DNA from: Pisolithus tinctorius
Taxonomy: Eukaryota > Basidiomycota > Agaricomycetes > Boletales > Pisolithaceae
DNA: 64,000 nucleotides
NCBI GenBank assembly: GCA_024663395.1
Contig: JANFAH010000093.1
Span: 100,688 to 164,687, forward strand
Direction: 5' to 3'
The position numbers were made by a program, and so were the translations under genes. How positions within the stretch are numbered: the stretch's first letter is position 1; each line of letters begins with the position of its first letter. Of the stretch, positions 36,589 through 49,010 are shown in pieces. The notes below the pieces were generated by a model that saw nothing but the letters and a program-made list of their open reading frames with translations, ran no database searches and was not told where the DNA came from.

Positions 36589-38917
36589 TTACACTCGCTT
36601 TCCCCGCTCCTCACGCATCCACACCGCTCGAAAAGCCGCGCCTTCCGCTCTTGACCAATACATGGCTGGCTTCTTTCCTAGGGCCACGTCCTCATCGATG
36701 AGAACATGCCGAACACTCTGCGACAGCCCACTGATATTTAGCAAGAAGAATCCACCTTCGGGAGCCACTTACTGAGCCTCTGAAAAATTGGTTAGATAAC
36801 CCACGGCAAAGGGGACAACGATGACTTACGGTACCTCGAACATTGGTTCCAATAACAGACCCTCCTATACACAGTACGTCGGAAGCCGCAAACTGGATCG
36901 GCTATCCAATAACTTACCATGATCCCCCGCAGACCCCTTGCACCCCCACCCCTCTCCGAAGCCTTTCGACATATTTGCTCGAGGGCTGCACTAGTGAATT
37001 TTATCTCGACACCCGAATAGTTAAAGAGAGCGGTATATTGGGAAATAAGCGAGCCCTGGACTTCAGTGAGAATTCGGCGAAGGTCCGGAACAGTAAGAGG
37101 GGACAAGGTTGCGATAGACGGGATGCGGGACACAAACTCTGGTATGAATCTAAGTAGACGATTAACGAGTTGAAGAATGGAGGCAGTAGGAGCGTATTAC
37201 CCATATTTCACGAGGTCTGTTGTTCATTGCATTAGTAAGCGACCAGTTCAGTATCAATCGCACGCCTACCTGTCGGTTCCACCATGTCAAGGACATTGTG
37301 GGACGATCCTCGATTGGAGGTGAAAAAAGGTACAGATCCTCCACTTTCTGATTCATCTTCTTTGGGTGCCAAGGTAGCAGTAAAACCAATGGACTGAGGA
37401 ATAGCGTAGAAGTGTCATCGCAGCGCCGTAGAAAGAGTGGGACTTACCCCCCTAGCCATCCTCCGCTTCACAACGGCATCTAACCCAACAAAAGCTCCGC
37501 TAAAGATGAACAGAACATTCGACGTGTCGATGTCATGCATTTCGGGTCGTGCTGTTATTGCAGGCATGAGATATATGACCACGGAAATGTGAATTCAGGT
37601 ATCACTTACGAGAAGCTTGGCTCTGTCCCCTCGCTCCCGGTCGTGATCTAACTTCACCAGCACCGATTGGGGGTACATCAAGTCCCGATGATCTGCCTTG
37701 CACCGTGACCATCGATCCTTCCATCATGCGCAATAGGGCCTGTTGAACACCTTCCCCACCGACATCCCGAGAACCGTCGGTTCCGGCTCCCCCAGACTTC
37801 CGCGCAATCTTGTCGACCTCATCAATGTATACTATACCCATGCTACCGGAGTGTTCTCAACTTTTTTTTTAGATACGAGGAAAGAAAAATACGGATACCT
37901 AGCTCGGGTAGGGTCCCAGTCAGCTGCTTGCAACTGTGGAAATTGAATCATTCGCAAAACACGTAGCTTCAACACAACTCACTAATCGTTGTATGGCCAT
38001 GTCGACATCCTCCCCCACATCTTTATTGGGTTAGTATATTATAGTGGGTTCTGGGGGGTGAACTGACATCCAGCCTTGAGTGGAAATCGGTCAGTGCGAA
38101 GTTGCAGACATATATATATATATATATAGCCATGCGCACCTGTGTAAATGATGTGGCATCACTAATCGAAAACGGAACGTCTAACACTCGAGCGAGCGTA
38201 CGTGCAAGCAATGTCTTCCCTGAGTGTGTTTATGGATATCATCGTACGCAATTTTAATGCGTCACAGAGCGTACCAGATCCAGTCGGTCCGCTTGACAGC
38301 AAAATTCTTAGAGGGTGTTGCTAGAACGTAGGCACAAGTAGTCACATTACTAGAACGTTGCTCTTTTCAAGCATAGGATATGGTTGAGAGGGTTGCCACG
38401 AAAGTTGTCGGACGCGTTTGGGATGAGGATGGATTTGCGCAGTGGTCACTGCTGGGGACTGTTGAGGCCACTCGATATCGATATCTCGGGCAACCTACCA
38501 CCTCGAGAGCTTGACTCATCCCAACTTTGTGTGTCTACCTGCTTCTCAATGGCGGAGAGATTGGCACGTACTCGGTTATAGTGGTTGAAAACGCTGCATG
38601 CTGTCATGTACAACCTCGAGTCATACATCGGAGAATTGGCACCCACGCAACAGAAAGAATCTTCTTCGCCCTCTCTTGTCCAATTACGAATTGGTTGAGG
38701 TAGTGGACTAGCTACCCCCGAGAGTAAGTGGATACCCTGACCTCAGTCCAATGCAGCTCACCTGTCTTGGGGTTGTGAGACTCAACGATCTCATGAAAGC
38801 TTCTTCCTCTGGCTCTTCCGGTTGTAAGTACTCATGGCGCGCTTGGGTTCTGAGATTGCGAACTGGAATTTGAAGCGAACAAGCACACCGGGTCAACTGA
38901 CGGCAAGATAACAGCAT
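36589..38917 (-). CDS. MCX1: Mitochondrial ClpX-type AAA+ unfoldase
   Basis: Matrix chaperone homologous to bacterial ClpX; in yeast Mcx1 acts on 5-aminolevulinate synthase. Seventeen exons on the minus strand (38762-38917, 38647-38711, 38502-38593, 38346-38451, 38275-38291, 38140-38219, 38068-38074, 37983-38020, 37899-37933, 37610-37842, 37448-37551, 37270-37393, 37201-37216, 36918-37149, 36830-36864, 36773-36779, 36589-36717) sum to 1476 nt, 491 residues. The start is Arg-rich and Cys-rich, a likely presequence. Walker A is GPTGSGKT and Walker [25 protein letters not shown] and RGLRGIM follow. There is no N-terminal zinc domain, as in Mcx1. Two exons are only 7 nt: 38068-38074 supplies Ala-Gly of the AGYVGED pore loop and 36773-36779 adds Gly-Ser. 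Phase is consistent at all 16 joins. The head shares a 163-bp promoter with cactin. Confidence 0.92.
38111..38128. repeat. (TA)9 microsatellite in a ClpX intron
   Basis: Nine perfect TA units lie within the intron between ClpX exons 6 and 7. It is unlikely to affect the protein, but its length may vary between isolates. Confidence 0.95.
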
Positions 38918-39080
38918 CTGGATGTGAACAACGGGGGAGCTTGTCCACGAATGCAGGTTACTAACAAGTCCGACTACGTCAGAGTAGCGAGAGGTTGTTA
39001 TTCCATGGTTTCTAATCCAAACAACCCCAAATACCATTATGTGGTATCAAGCACTTTCCTGTTTCCATCTTCTGCTCCCT

Positions 39081-41516
39081 ATGGCTGGTTACGCTTCTCG
39101 GTCACCCACAAGGCGTGAGAAGAGTTTTGAAGCAAGCCCCAGTGGCTCATATAGAGACGAACAACGGGTATCTGCGCGCAGAAGGTCAGACGACCGTAAA
39201 GAACGTCGGCGGAGTAGGAGCAGAGAACGAGATGGTCCCTCGAGCCGCAGAAGAGTCTACGATGACGTTAGGGATAGAGATGATGATTACGTGCGGAAGA
39301 GGAGCCGCAGCCCCGGCAAAGACAGAGATGAGTGCCGGAAGGAGAAGAAGTAGGTTTCCCTATGCCTATACTCTCTATTCAAATTCAATGCTCTGTAGGA
39401 GGAAACGCGACAAGTCGGAAGAACGCAGAGTTAAAAAGGCTGAAAAAAAGAGAATAATGGAGGAAGAGGAGGCCAGACAAGTTGCTGAGCTGAGCATTTA
39501 CAGTGCGACCGATAATCCATTCCACGACGTTAATCTTGGTCAGCAGTTCCGCTGGCACAAGAAAAACGAGAAGGAAAAAAAACTTGGTTTGTCTCAATTC
39601 GAAGCTCGGCGGAAGGATGCGATTCGACGACAAGAAGCCGAAGAAGAACTAGAGCGGTTACATAGGCGCAGAGCGGAGAGAGAAGCGGAACAGCGCCTCC
39701 GTGAAGAGGAGGAGGCAAGGATGCAACGGCTGACAGAATCTGTTCAGATGACCGAATGGCTGGCAAAAGATGGTCAATTCCAACTTGAGCAGGAGCGTGA
39801 CCGTGCAGCGATTCGCATCAGGGAGAAGAGGGCAAAAGCTATCGATTTCTTGGCTTTGAACCTACGCTATGTGCACCCAATAGAAGGTGAGGAGGATGAT
39901 ACCGGGCTCGAGATCGACCTCGACGAGCCATACAATATCCTTGATGTGCGTGTCCTCAGACTTCCTTAGGTGTTCAACTTATACCCTCAGCAGAATCTGA
40001 ATCCAGCTCAAGTGGAAGAGCTTCATGATGATATCGAGCGATACCTTAGCCTTGAAGAATCCGAAGTAAACATTGATTTTTGGACAGTAAGTTTTTATAG
40101 TGATCCGCGTTCCCCATGCAAACCCCATCACCTACGTTAGAACATGATGGTGGTATGTAAGGATCGCCTAGACAGGATAAAAGGCATTACCACCGCGGCA
40201 GCTGCTACCGTCGAATCGGATGTAACCGCACTTTTGGCCGGAAAGAGCTATGAACATCTTGCAACACTGCAGAAGCAAATCCAAGCTAAGCTCTCCGGTG
40301 GAGAGCCAGTAGATACAGACTATTGGGAAGCACTTCTGAAGAAACTAATAGTGTGGAAAGCCAAGGTATCTGTGATATGAGTAGCTGTTGTAGTCAAGGC
40401 TCTAACGTCTTTTTGCAGGCGAAGTTAAAAGGCCTCCATGAGGTTGTTGTCCGCAACCGTCTAGAACAGTTACGGAAACGCCAACGAGATGAAGCGCTAC
40501 AAGCCCAGGAGGAATTGCTTGCAGGGGTTGCACGGTCCGCTGCACAGCATGTGAAAAGCGGACGCCCGGTCGCGGCCGTCGCCGGGACAGGGGAGCCAGA
40601 TGTGCCGCTTGAGAGCGTGGAACCTTATGACCGTTCTATGAGTCCACCATTAGTCGATGCTCAGAAATTGAGTGTCGAAGAGCGAGCATTTGAGATCGTG
40701 CCTGAAAAGGATCAACTGCGGTCACTGGTACTTCCGTCTTCCGTCGGTCAGTGATTTGACTTATTTAACTTTATTTTCAGCTCGAACAACGGCGTGCAGT
40801 GGCAGCGTCTCGATATGTTCCTAAAGCGGTTCAACCAGTTGTCACGACTGATGCGCCAGAAGTCACAGCTAGTACCGATGTCGCCGACGCTCTTTATAAG
40901 GCAGAAGCAGAAAGGGAATTGGACGAAGAAGAAGAGCTCTTTAACATGGAAGAAAACATAGCTCAACCAGCATCCTACAGTTGGGAAGACAAATGGCGGC
41001 CTCGCAAACCTCGTTACTTTAATCGCGTGCATACTGGATATGAATGGAACAAGTACAACCAGACGCATTACGAGTATGTCACATGTTAACATCCGCCTCT
41101 TGCTGGTATCTGATAAATCACAAGTTTGGATAATCCACCGCCCAAGGTGGTGCAAGGCTACAAGTTCAATATATTTTATCCAGATCTCATCGACAAGTCA
41201 AAGGCACCAACTTATAAAATTGTCAAGGAACCTGGCAATGAGGACACTGTCCTATTACATTTCAGTGCTGGGCCACCCTATGAAGATATTGCGTTCCGTA
41301 TTGTAAACCGAGAATGGGAATTTTCGCACAAGCGGTATGTCGCATTGCGTTCACATGTAAAAGGCTCCTCGTTTGATGCCTTATTGCAGGGGCTTCCGAA
41401 GCAGCTTCGACAGGGGTTGTCTATCACTTTGGTTCAATTTCCGCCGTAATGTATGGTCTTCCCCAATTTCCTAAATGATATATACTCAATTTTTTTTCCA
41501 GTTCTACCGCAAATAA
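39081..41516 (+). CDS. CACTIN: Cactin
   Basis: Nuclear spliceosome-associated protein needed for accurate splicing and for genome maintenance. Nine exons (39081-39349, 39399-39945, 39991-40086, 40141-40365, 40419-40727, 40781-41073, 41125-41334, 41390-41450, 41502-41516) give 674 residues. The N-terminal about 110 residues are Arg/Ser-rich. Then comes the cactin middle domain: NPFHDVNLGQQFRWHKK, the long RREAEEE-type helix, FLALNLRY, and DLDEPYNILD. The CactinC domain at the end shows WEDKWRPRKPRYFNRVHTGYEW, YKFNIFYPDL, FRIVNREWE and a final FNFRRNFYRK. The last exon is 15 nt, confirmed by the conserved end. Start is taken at 39081; an in-frame ATG at 39039 would add 14 residues. Confidence 0.95.
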
Positions 41517-42176
41517 ACATGCCCGTATAGTTGAATACGTGTACCGCGACCTAACGTCATTGTAGTATTTATTTCCTGTATCTTCACCTCGCCTATTTGA
41601 TTGGTAACTGTTCGCACAAGTATGTCAGTTATTTGGTGATGTGGAACAAAGGCTGCTAATCGTGGTCTGTTGAAAGGTTGATGCTGTGGAGACTTGACCA
41701 CCGTTCGGAAGTTCTACACTTGACTCCTGCTATATTCGGTTAATCACAACTCGAGTAGTCCACAGGTCAGCAGCCTTCATACAAATATTATCCCCATGTT
41801 TGCACGCATCTACGGCTCTGGATGCCCGAGTGCAGAGGCTGTCCTTTCGTTTCTTTTACTCGTCTCGTCCACCCATCAGCTGTGGTCCGGTTGCTTTGTT
41901 CAATGGGTCGCGGCGCCACGAGCTGTGGTCAAGGCTGACCACAATTAGTTCTCGGTGCTTCTATCAAAGTGGTCCACCTGATGATCGACGGTCGGAACTA
42001 GTACAGCAAGACTTTTTCCCCATAACGGCCTTAGAGCATTCGTCGCGATTCGCCGAGCCGTCCATACTGGAGCTTTCTCATAGGCAGATTCGTTTGTTAT
42101 CCAAACTTTCACTCAGTATAAGTGGGTACCCACTCTTGACTTTTCTCTGCTACCCAATACCATCTCCAACGCACGT
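41517..42176. other. Cactin to cyclin intergenic region
   Basis: 660 bp with no clear gene. An open frame at 41800-42180 (126 codons) reads through the probable cyclin leader in a different frame and shows no motif. It could be an upstream exon of the cyclin, but no convincing join was found. Confidence 0.45.
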
Positions 42177-43773
42177 ATGAACAACATGATTGTGCCATGC
42201 ACATATAATCCCACGGCTATAGAATCCCTTTCGGCTGGTGTATCCACATGTCGCTTGCCCAACGCATGTCTGCACCACGTATACCGCGCGGCTCGCACCC
42301 CTTCTGGGTTTTGGGGCCATGACTTTAAGGCGTGGCCTGTGGGGATGTCCAGCCAGGGAAATGGGTGTCTTAGCACCTTGACCTCTAGTTCAACCTCCGG
42401 GGCAGACTGTAGTAACGACTCTTCCAAAGCCGCCGATGACGTCGTGAATATGCAAGCTTTCGTTCCTGTAATGCCTGCTTCCTTGGACCCCACCAAGGGA
42501 GACGCGCAGCCGCGTCAAGGTGCCGGGTACGGAGGTGACTTGATCCTACCTTGTGTCTTAGCGCTGGTCGCTCCGTTACACTCTCGCAAAGCATCCTTAG
42601 ATCATGACCACTGCAGCGTCAGCGGTGGCTCGGCTGTTTTATCTCACAAGGTTCTCGGCCTCCCACATGAGGCTTCTTTGCCTGACGTGCCGAACCCTAT
42701 TCCCGGCAAAGTTTTCGAGAACCATCCCAAACTGGTCACGACATTGTCGCACTGGGCTGCTGAATGGTTGTATTTACTCATAATCCAACCTCGTCGTGTC
42801 CGAGGACATCCCTTCAATTACCGAGGGATCCCCGTGGATGTCTGTCCCGCTCTGGCATCACTTATTAGTAGAGTCATCCGAGATATGCAAAGTCCGGCGC
42901 AGGTCATCGTCCACGCGTTGTGGTACATCACCGTACTCACAGGGGACGAAGATTTTTCAGAGTCTCCGGTCTTCCATCTTCTCCACTCTAAAAGCCCGAC
43001 GTATGCCGAAGACTTCGTGCTACAAACTTTCGTCGTCTGCGCTATGGTTGCGGATAAATGGGTCAATGACAATCCATTTCCCTTGAAAGTTTGGTTAGTT
43101 GGATAGCTGATCTTCACCTATTGTATATCTTTTTCATCGATTTTCCAGGACCCGTGTTACTCAATTGCCGACCCCCGTTCTCGCTGCAATGGAGTCTCTT
43201 GTTCTTCAAGGTCTCGATTGGAAAGTTCACATGACCCCCACGCAGTGGAAGGACATGCTCATAATGCTTCGTTCATGTGAACCCTCTTACATGGAATTTA
43301 ATCCCTCCGCACTTGCTCCGGTCCAAAGGCGGACAATAATTGTCCGCATCCTCGACAGATTGGCCCGCTTAGCGGACTCGATGGAGGCATGCATCGAGTA
43401 CGAGAACTCCATGTGTTGCATGTTTGGCCCTGCACACCAGAGTCTACTTCATGTTCATGCTCTGCAGCCTATCAAACCAAGTGCCGAGTTTTTTGCGCCC
43501 TTGGAATGGTGTCCTGAAGCTGATCCCATTGTTAACAAGAAACCCAGGATTATTGGTATCGCCCCAGGTTCTGAGGATCAGTACGTCCCGAAGCCGTTGA
43601 CTGCAAGCGAACTCTTGGACTCGATTCTTAAACCAAGTCATCCCACCAAACCGATATGTTTTCCGCGACCTGTTCGCACTTCACTGCACGGTGGACCCTT
43701 CGGTGCGATCGGCCAGAGACTGGCTCACACAGTCAATCATTCTTGGTCAAATTGGTTTCCTGCTCAAGGTTGA
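42177..43773 (+). CDS. Pho80-type cyclin, copy A
   Basis: Regulatory partner of a CDK such as Pho85. Exons 42177-43093 and 43149-43773 give 513 residues. A cyclin fold lies at about 195-345: CPALASLISRVIRDMQ, VIVHALWYITVL, FVVCAMVADKWVNDNPFPLKVW and LPTPVLAAMESLVLQGLDW. The pattern of an ADKW-x2-D motif followed by L-x-Leu-x-Trp is that of PHO80/PCL cyclins. The N-terminal 190 residues and C-terminal 150 are low complexity or poorly ordered and not recognised. A related gene lies inverted on the other side of UBA1 (49011-51292). Confidence 0.75.
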
Positions 43774-44146
43774 CGTGCTTCTGAGTCCGAAACATGCCAA
43801 TGGGGAACACTTTGTGGAATCTCCAACTGATAGGAACCGGCGCTATTTGATGAGCTCTTGACTGTGCAGAGATGCGTGCGCGGTCACGCATATGATGCAT
43901 GCTCTGGTTTCGTCTATTTTGGAGTTTGATCTATTGCTACTCCACATTTCTGCCTGCTCCCTCCTGTACTGGTTTCGACATTGTATCAACGTAAGGCGGT
44001 CGTGCTATGGCTGATTCAGCTGCTCTTCCTAAAATGGTATCCCGTGCTTGCACCCTGAGTCGATGTGACACTGGTGTACATCCAGTGGCTGATATCTTGA
44101 ACCTTTCCGAATTCCACCACTTCCCAACCTCCTGTTCGCATCAACG
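43774..44146. other. Cyclin-UBA1 intergenic region
   Basis: 373 bp between a stop codon and the UBA1 start, holding a 3' end and the UBA1 promoter. No gene, repeat or CACGTG element is seen. Confidence 0.5.
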
Positions 44147-47100
44147 ATGTCAGATACAGCTAATCCTGCGACAAAGATGGATATCGACGAGGCTGAGATC
44201 GACGAGGGTCTCTACTCTCGTCAACTGTAAGTGGTACTTAAGGTGGCCAAGGGGATCGTCTACATCACTCACGCCAACCTCGTGCAATTGATTAGATATG
44301 TCCTCGGTCACGAAGGTAATTTGTAAAGCTAACTATCCGACGGTGGCTGAACCATTGCGGCCAGCGATGAAGAAGATGGCAGCATCCAACGTACTGATCG
44401 TTGGCCTCAACGGGTTAGGCGCTGAGATAGGTGCGAGGGTTGATCTAGCCTTTGATAAACTGACACAAATGCCTTTGTCATAGCAAAAAATGTTTGCTTA
44501 GCAGGTGTTAAGTCTGTCACGCTATATGACCCTGAGCCAGTGACTTTGCAAGACTTGAGTTCGCAGGTGAGTGACACATGGTCTTGTCGGACATTTACGA
44601 ACGGTCACCAGTACCTCCTTCGAGAGGAGGATATCGGAAAGCCGCGCGCAGCAGCTACGCTACCCCGCCTATCGGAACTCAATGCATACGTTCCCGTGCG
44701 TAATCTCGGCGGCCGAAGTGGTCAAGAAATATCTGTGGACATGATTCGACCATTCCAAGTACGCTGAAATGGCGTTATTACCTCTACCCTGCTCATCCTT
44801 CCGTCGCAGGTAGTCGTACTCTGCAATGCTTCGTATGAGAAGCAACTCGAGATCAATGACTGGACTCATCCAAACGGCGTACACTTTATCTCGGCTGAAG
44901 CTCGAGGTCTGTTTGGGTAAGTTAATAATTGCGTTACGCTGCCCCGCCTTCATATTCTTCAGATCTGTCTTTAATGACTTTGGTCCCAAATTTACGTGTG
45001 TGGATACCACTGGCGAGCAAGCGTTGACGGGTATGATCGTCTCTGTCGATAAAGTGAGTAGCTCTCATCGATCTATGCGAGTATTTTTTGACACATTTTC
45101 CAAGGACAAGGAAGGGCTTGTGACTTGTCTCGATGAGGCACGGCACGGTCTAGAGGATGGTGACTTCGTGACATTCACCGAAGTGCAAGGCATGGAAGAA
45201 TTGAACGGATGCAAACCGCGGAAGATCTCAGTGAAGGGTCCTTATACATTTACGATCGGGGATACCTCTGGTTTCGGTGACTACACTCGAGGTGGTATAT
45301 TCCACCAGGTCAAGATGCCTAAAATCATCGAATTCGTGAGTTTCACATACCCTACGGGGTTGCCTTACACTGACTTCTTTCAGAAATCATTACGGGAATC
45401 ATTGAAGTCGCCTGAGTTTTTCATCACTGATTTTGCTAAATTCGACCACCCCGCTACCCTCCACGCTGGCTTCCAGGCACTCTCGCAATTTAGGAAACAA
45501 CATCAGCGTCTTCCTCGTGCACGGAATGCGGAAGACGCAGCGGCTCTCGTTTCGCTGGCTAAGAAGATAGATGCGGATGCTGACGAAAAGGTACTCACAG
45601 AATTAGCATATCAAGCTACAGGAGACCTTTCCCCTATTACTGCCGTCATTGGTGGCTTCGTGGCCCAGGAGGTTCTGAAAGCTTGTTCAGCCAAGTTCCA
45701 TCCGATGGTTCAGCATATGTACTTCGATTCACTGGAATCACTTCCCTCGACGCTTCCGACGGAGGAGGACTGCAAGCCAATCGGAAGTCGACATGATGGC
45801 CAAATTGCAGTTTTTGGGAAGCAATTCCAAGAGAAGATTGCCAGCCATCGGCAGTTCCTTGTAGGCGCTGGGGCTATTGGATGTGAGATGCTCAAGAATT
45901 GGAGTATGATGGGTCTTGCCACTGGACCTGATGCCAAGATCCAAGTCACTGATCTTGATACCATCGAAAAGAGTAATTTGAACAGGCAATTCCTTTTCCG
46001 CCCGAAGGACCTTGGCAAGTTCAAGTCAGAAGTGGCTGGAGCCGCAGTTTCGGAGATGAATCCCGCACTTAAAGGCCACATCATCTGCAAGCAAGAACCA
46101 GTTGGACAGTCAACAGAAAGTGAGTCACGTTTGTGACTCCACCACAGACGATGACTTCTAACTTAACCTTGTAAGACGTTTTCAACGATGACTTCTTTGC
46201 TGCACTTGATGGTGTAACCAATGCTTTGGACAACGTTGCCGCACGTAAGCATTGTACTGCTTGACCAGTCTCAAGATGTCAACATTAAACATCTTGTCCT
46301 TAGGCCAATATATGGACCAGCGTTGTATTTTGTACGAGAAACCTCTACTGGAATCCGGGACCATGGGCACAAAAGGGAACGTTCAAGTCGTCATACCTCA
46401 TCTCACGGAGTCGTATTCGTCCTCACAGGATCCCCCAGAGAAGCAGACGCTTTCTTGTACTGTCAAAAACTTCCCCAACGCTATTACGCATACCATCGAA
46501 GTAGGTAGATAACTTACACATCTTCCCGTGGCCTTAACCATGGTTTCCATCCCAGTGGGCTAGACAAGAGTTCGACGCAATGTTCGTGAAGCCTATAGAA
46601 TCTGTCAACCAATACCTCTCAGAGCCTAACTACCTGGAGAACTCTCTCAAGTATTCTGGTCAGCAACGTGAACTCGTGGAGCAAATCGTGTCGTATCTTG
46701 TTACCAGCAGGCCCCTGACCTTCGAAGAGTGTATTGTCTGGGCTCGCCTTCAGTTCGAGGAGAAGTTCAACAACGCCATTCGACAACTTCTCCATAGTTT
46801 GCCAAAGGATCACCTAACAACCACAGGGCAACCATTCTGGAGTGGCCCTAAGCGCGCGCCAGATCCGTTGGCTTTCAACTCGTCAGATGTGAGTATATCG
46901 CCTGAAGTGTCATCGGTGATTCTGATGGTCCCTAGCCCACTCATTTGGGTTTCATCATTGCTGCGGCCAACCTTCACGCCTATAACTATGGCCTCCGAGG
47001 CGAAACCGATCCAAACGCTTTCAAGAAGGTGGCAGATTCTGTTATTGTACCCGAGTTCACACCCAGAAGTGGCGTGAAAATACAAATTACTGAGAATGAC

Positions 47101-48024
47101 CCTGTCGATCAAGCCGCGTCTGGTATGTGTCTACAAAGTTGGGGTAGCGTCTTACCTGATATCATTTGAAGATTCGAACGACTCGAACGACCTTGTTAAA
47201 AAATTACCACCTCCGTCCTCTCTTGCTGGTTTCCGCCTTACGCCAGTTGAATTTGAGAAAGACGATGATACGAACCACCACATAGACTTTATCACAGCAG
47301 CATCAAACTTGCGTGCTTTGAACTACAAAATTCCTGTTGCCGATCGTCACTCGACGAAACAGATTGCGGGCAAGATTATTCCTGCCATAGCCACCACCAC
47401 CACTCTGGTTGTGGGCTTGGTTTGCCTGGAACTCTACAAAGTGGGACTAAGTACATATCACGAAGGAAAGGTCTATTGAACACTTTCACAGATAATCGAT
47501 GGCAAGAGGAAACTCGAGGAGTACAAGAACGGCTTTGTCAACTTGGCTCTCCCGTTCTTCGGATTTTCTGAGCCGATTGCAGCGGCAAAGAACAAGTTCG
47601 GTAATACTGAGTGGACACTGTGGGATCGTATCGAGTTCAACAACGATCCCACCCTTAAGGAGTTCATCCAGTGGTTCAGGTCTACCCATGAGCTTGATGT
47701 TACTATGGTCAGCCAAGGCGTCAGTATGTTGTGGAGTTCGTTCACGGACAAGAAGAAGGTAAAGAGAGTAATGGGCACTCTGATTATTGACTCATTGATC
47801 TCTTGTACAGAGTGCGGAGAGACTGCCTATGAAGTTCAGTAAGCTGGTCGAACATGTCAGCAAGAGGCCAATTCCTCCTCACACGAAGCATCTTCTTGTG
47901 GAAGTTATGTTGATGGACGACGAAGGGGAGGATGTCGAGGTATGTCGCAGCCTGCGTAGAAGGAGGCCGTTCCTGCAGCTGACCACACCTATTGCAGGTT
48001 CCTTTCATCTTGGTTCGCATTTGA
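44147..48024 (+). CDS. UBA1: Ubiquitin-activating enzyme E1
   Basis: Adenylates ubiquitin and loads it on its own Cys as the first step of the pathway. Seventeen exons (44147-44226, 44296-44315, 44365-44430, 44484-44566, 44612-44758, 44810-44916, 44963-45053, 45105-45335, 45384-46119, 46176-46244, 46304-46500, 46556-46888, 46936-47122, 47172-47440, 47492-47758, 47811-47939, 47998-48024) sum to 3039 nt, 1012 residues, the usual size. Inactive adenylation half: [21 protein letters not shown]. Active half: [31 protein letters not shown]. The catalytic Cys lies in [20 protein letters not shown]. The C-terminal ubiquitin-fold domain ends in [10 protein letters not shown]. No missing residue or frame break was seen. 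Confidence 0.98.
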
Positions 48025-49010
48025 AACCGAAGAACGTATCGAGAGAAGCACGAGGACGCTAATCCTGTATAGTACCGGAGAATAGAACAAGTGTAGCCAT
48101 TTGTTTACTATCGTCTCAAACATGAGAAATCACAAGTGGTTGTGTTCGGAGCATAGGCCAACTGGCATTCGTAGGTGGTATGTAAGGCTTCGTACAGTGA
48201 ACTATCGTACTACTGGCTCTACACCTGAAAGCCTGTTGGAAGGAACAGATTGCATAACTACTTACCTACCGGAGAACAGACGGTAGTAAACGGGTTTAAC
48301 GTCGAAGAACAAAGCCTAGCTAATCGACGAGCCGTGAGGTAACCAACGGCAAAGAGTGAAATCAGTACGAAGAAAAACGGCGAGCGGAAGGCCGAAAAGG
48401 GTTAGCGAAGCAGAATGTTTTTGGCGTTACGTATTTTTTTTGGTATGTTTTTTGTAGTTTCGTGACGTGTTTATGTAGAAAGGATGCAGAGGGAAGTAAG
48501 AAATGACCAAAAGCATAAGAGGCAGGTGAACTAGTCATCGAAGGGCGATTAGGTTTAGTAGCGTGTGGGTACTGGATGAGAAATGGATACATCAACAGGA
48601 TAACAGCAAACCAAATGGGTGCCAAGTGTTCAATCCATGAACAGTAGCAGTATGGGACAGAGGGAAGTCCAAGGATATCAAAGGGATCATCTGGCCGAGC
48701 GACGACTAGGTCAGCTGGTTTGAATAGCGAGTCGCATAAATATCGTTTACGCGACGAAGATGTCGAAATGTCAAGGGTGTGTTTGGGTCCTCGAGACGGG
48801 ATGGATATGTCTTGATGTGGAATGGGGGACCCAACAAGTATAAAACACAAGACCAGGGCAAAGAGAAAAATCCAGTATTCACAAGCCAGGAAAAGATGGA
48901 CGTGCATGTGCAAGCGAGTGGAAATTACAGCATCATATAGGGGAGACCGGAACCAATATTAGGGGAGACAGAGACAGAGCTAAGAATTCTATGCTGGAGG
49001 AACCAGGGAT
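48025..49010. other. Long convergent intergenic region
   Basis: 986 bp between the stops of UBA1 and cyclin copy B. A 183-codon minus-strand frame at 48362-48913 with a hydrophobic N-terminus is open here, but shows no family motif and probably lies in the 3' leader of the cyclin transcript. No RNA gene or repeat is evident. Confidence 0.45.

Noticed and set aside
41800..42180. 126-codon frame before cyclin A
   Set aside because: No motif, and no phase-consistent join to the cyclin was found. It could be leader sequence.
48362..48913. 183-codon minus-strand open frame with a hydrophobic start
   Set aside because: No family motif and no splice or start context of note. It lies between two convergent stops, so it probably sits in the 3' leader of the cyclin B transcript.
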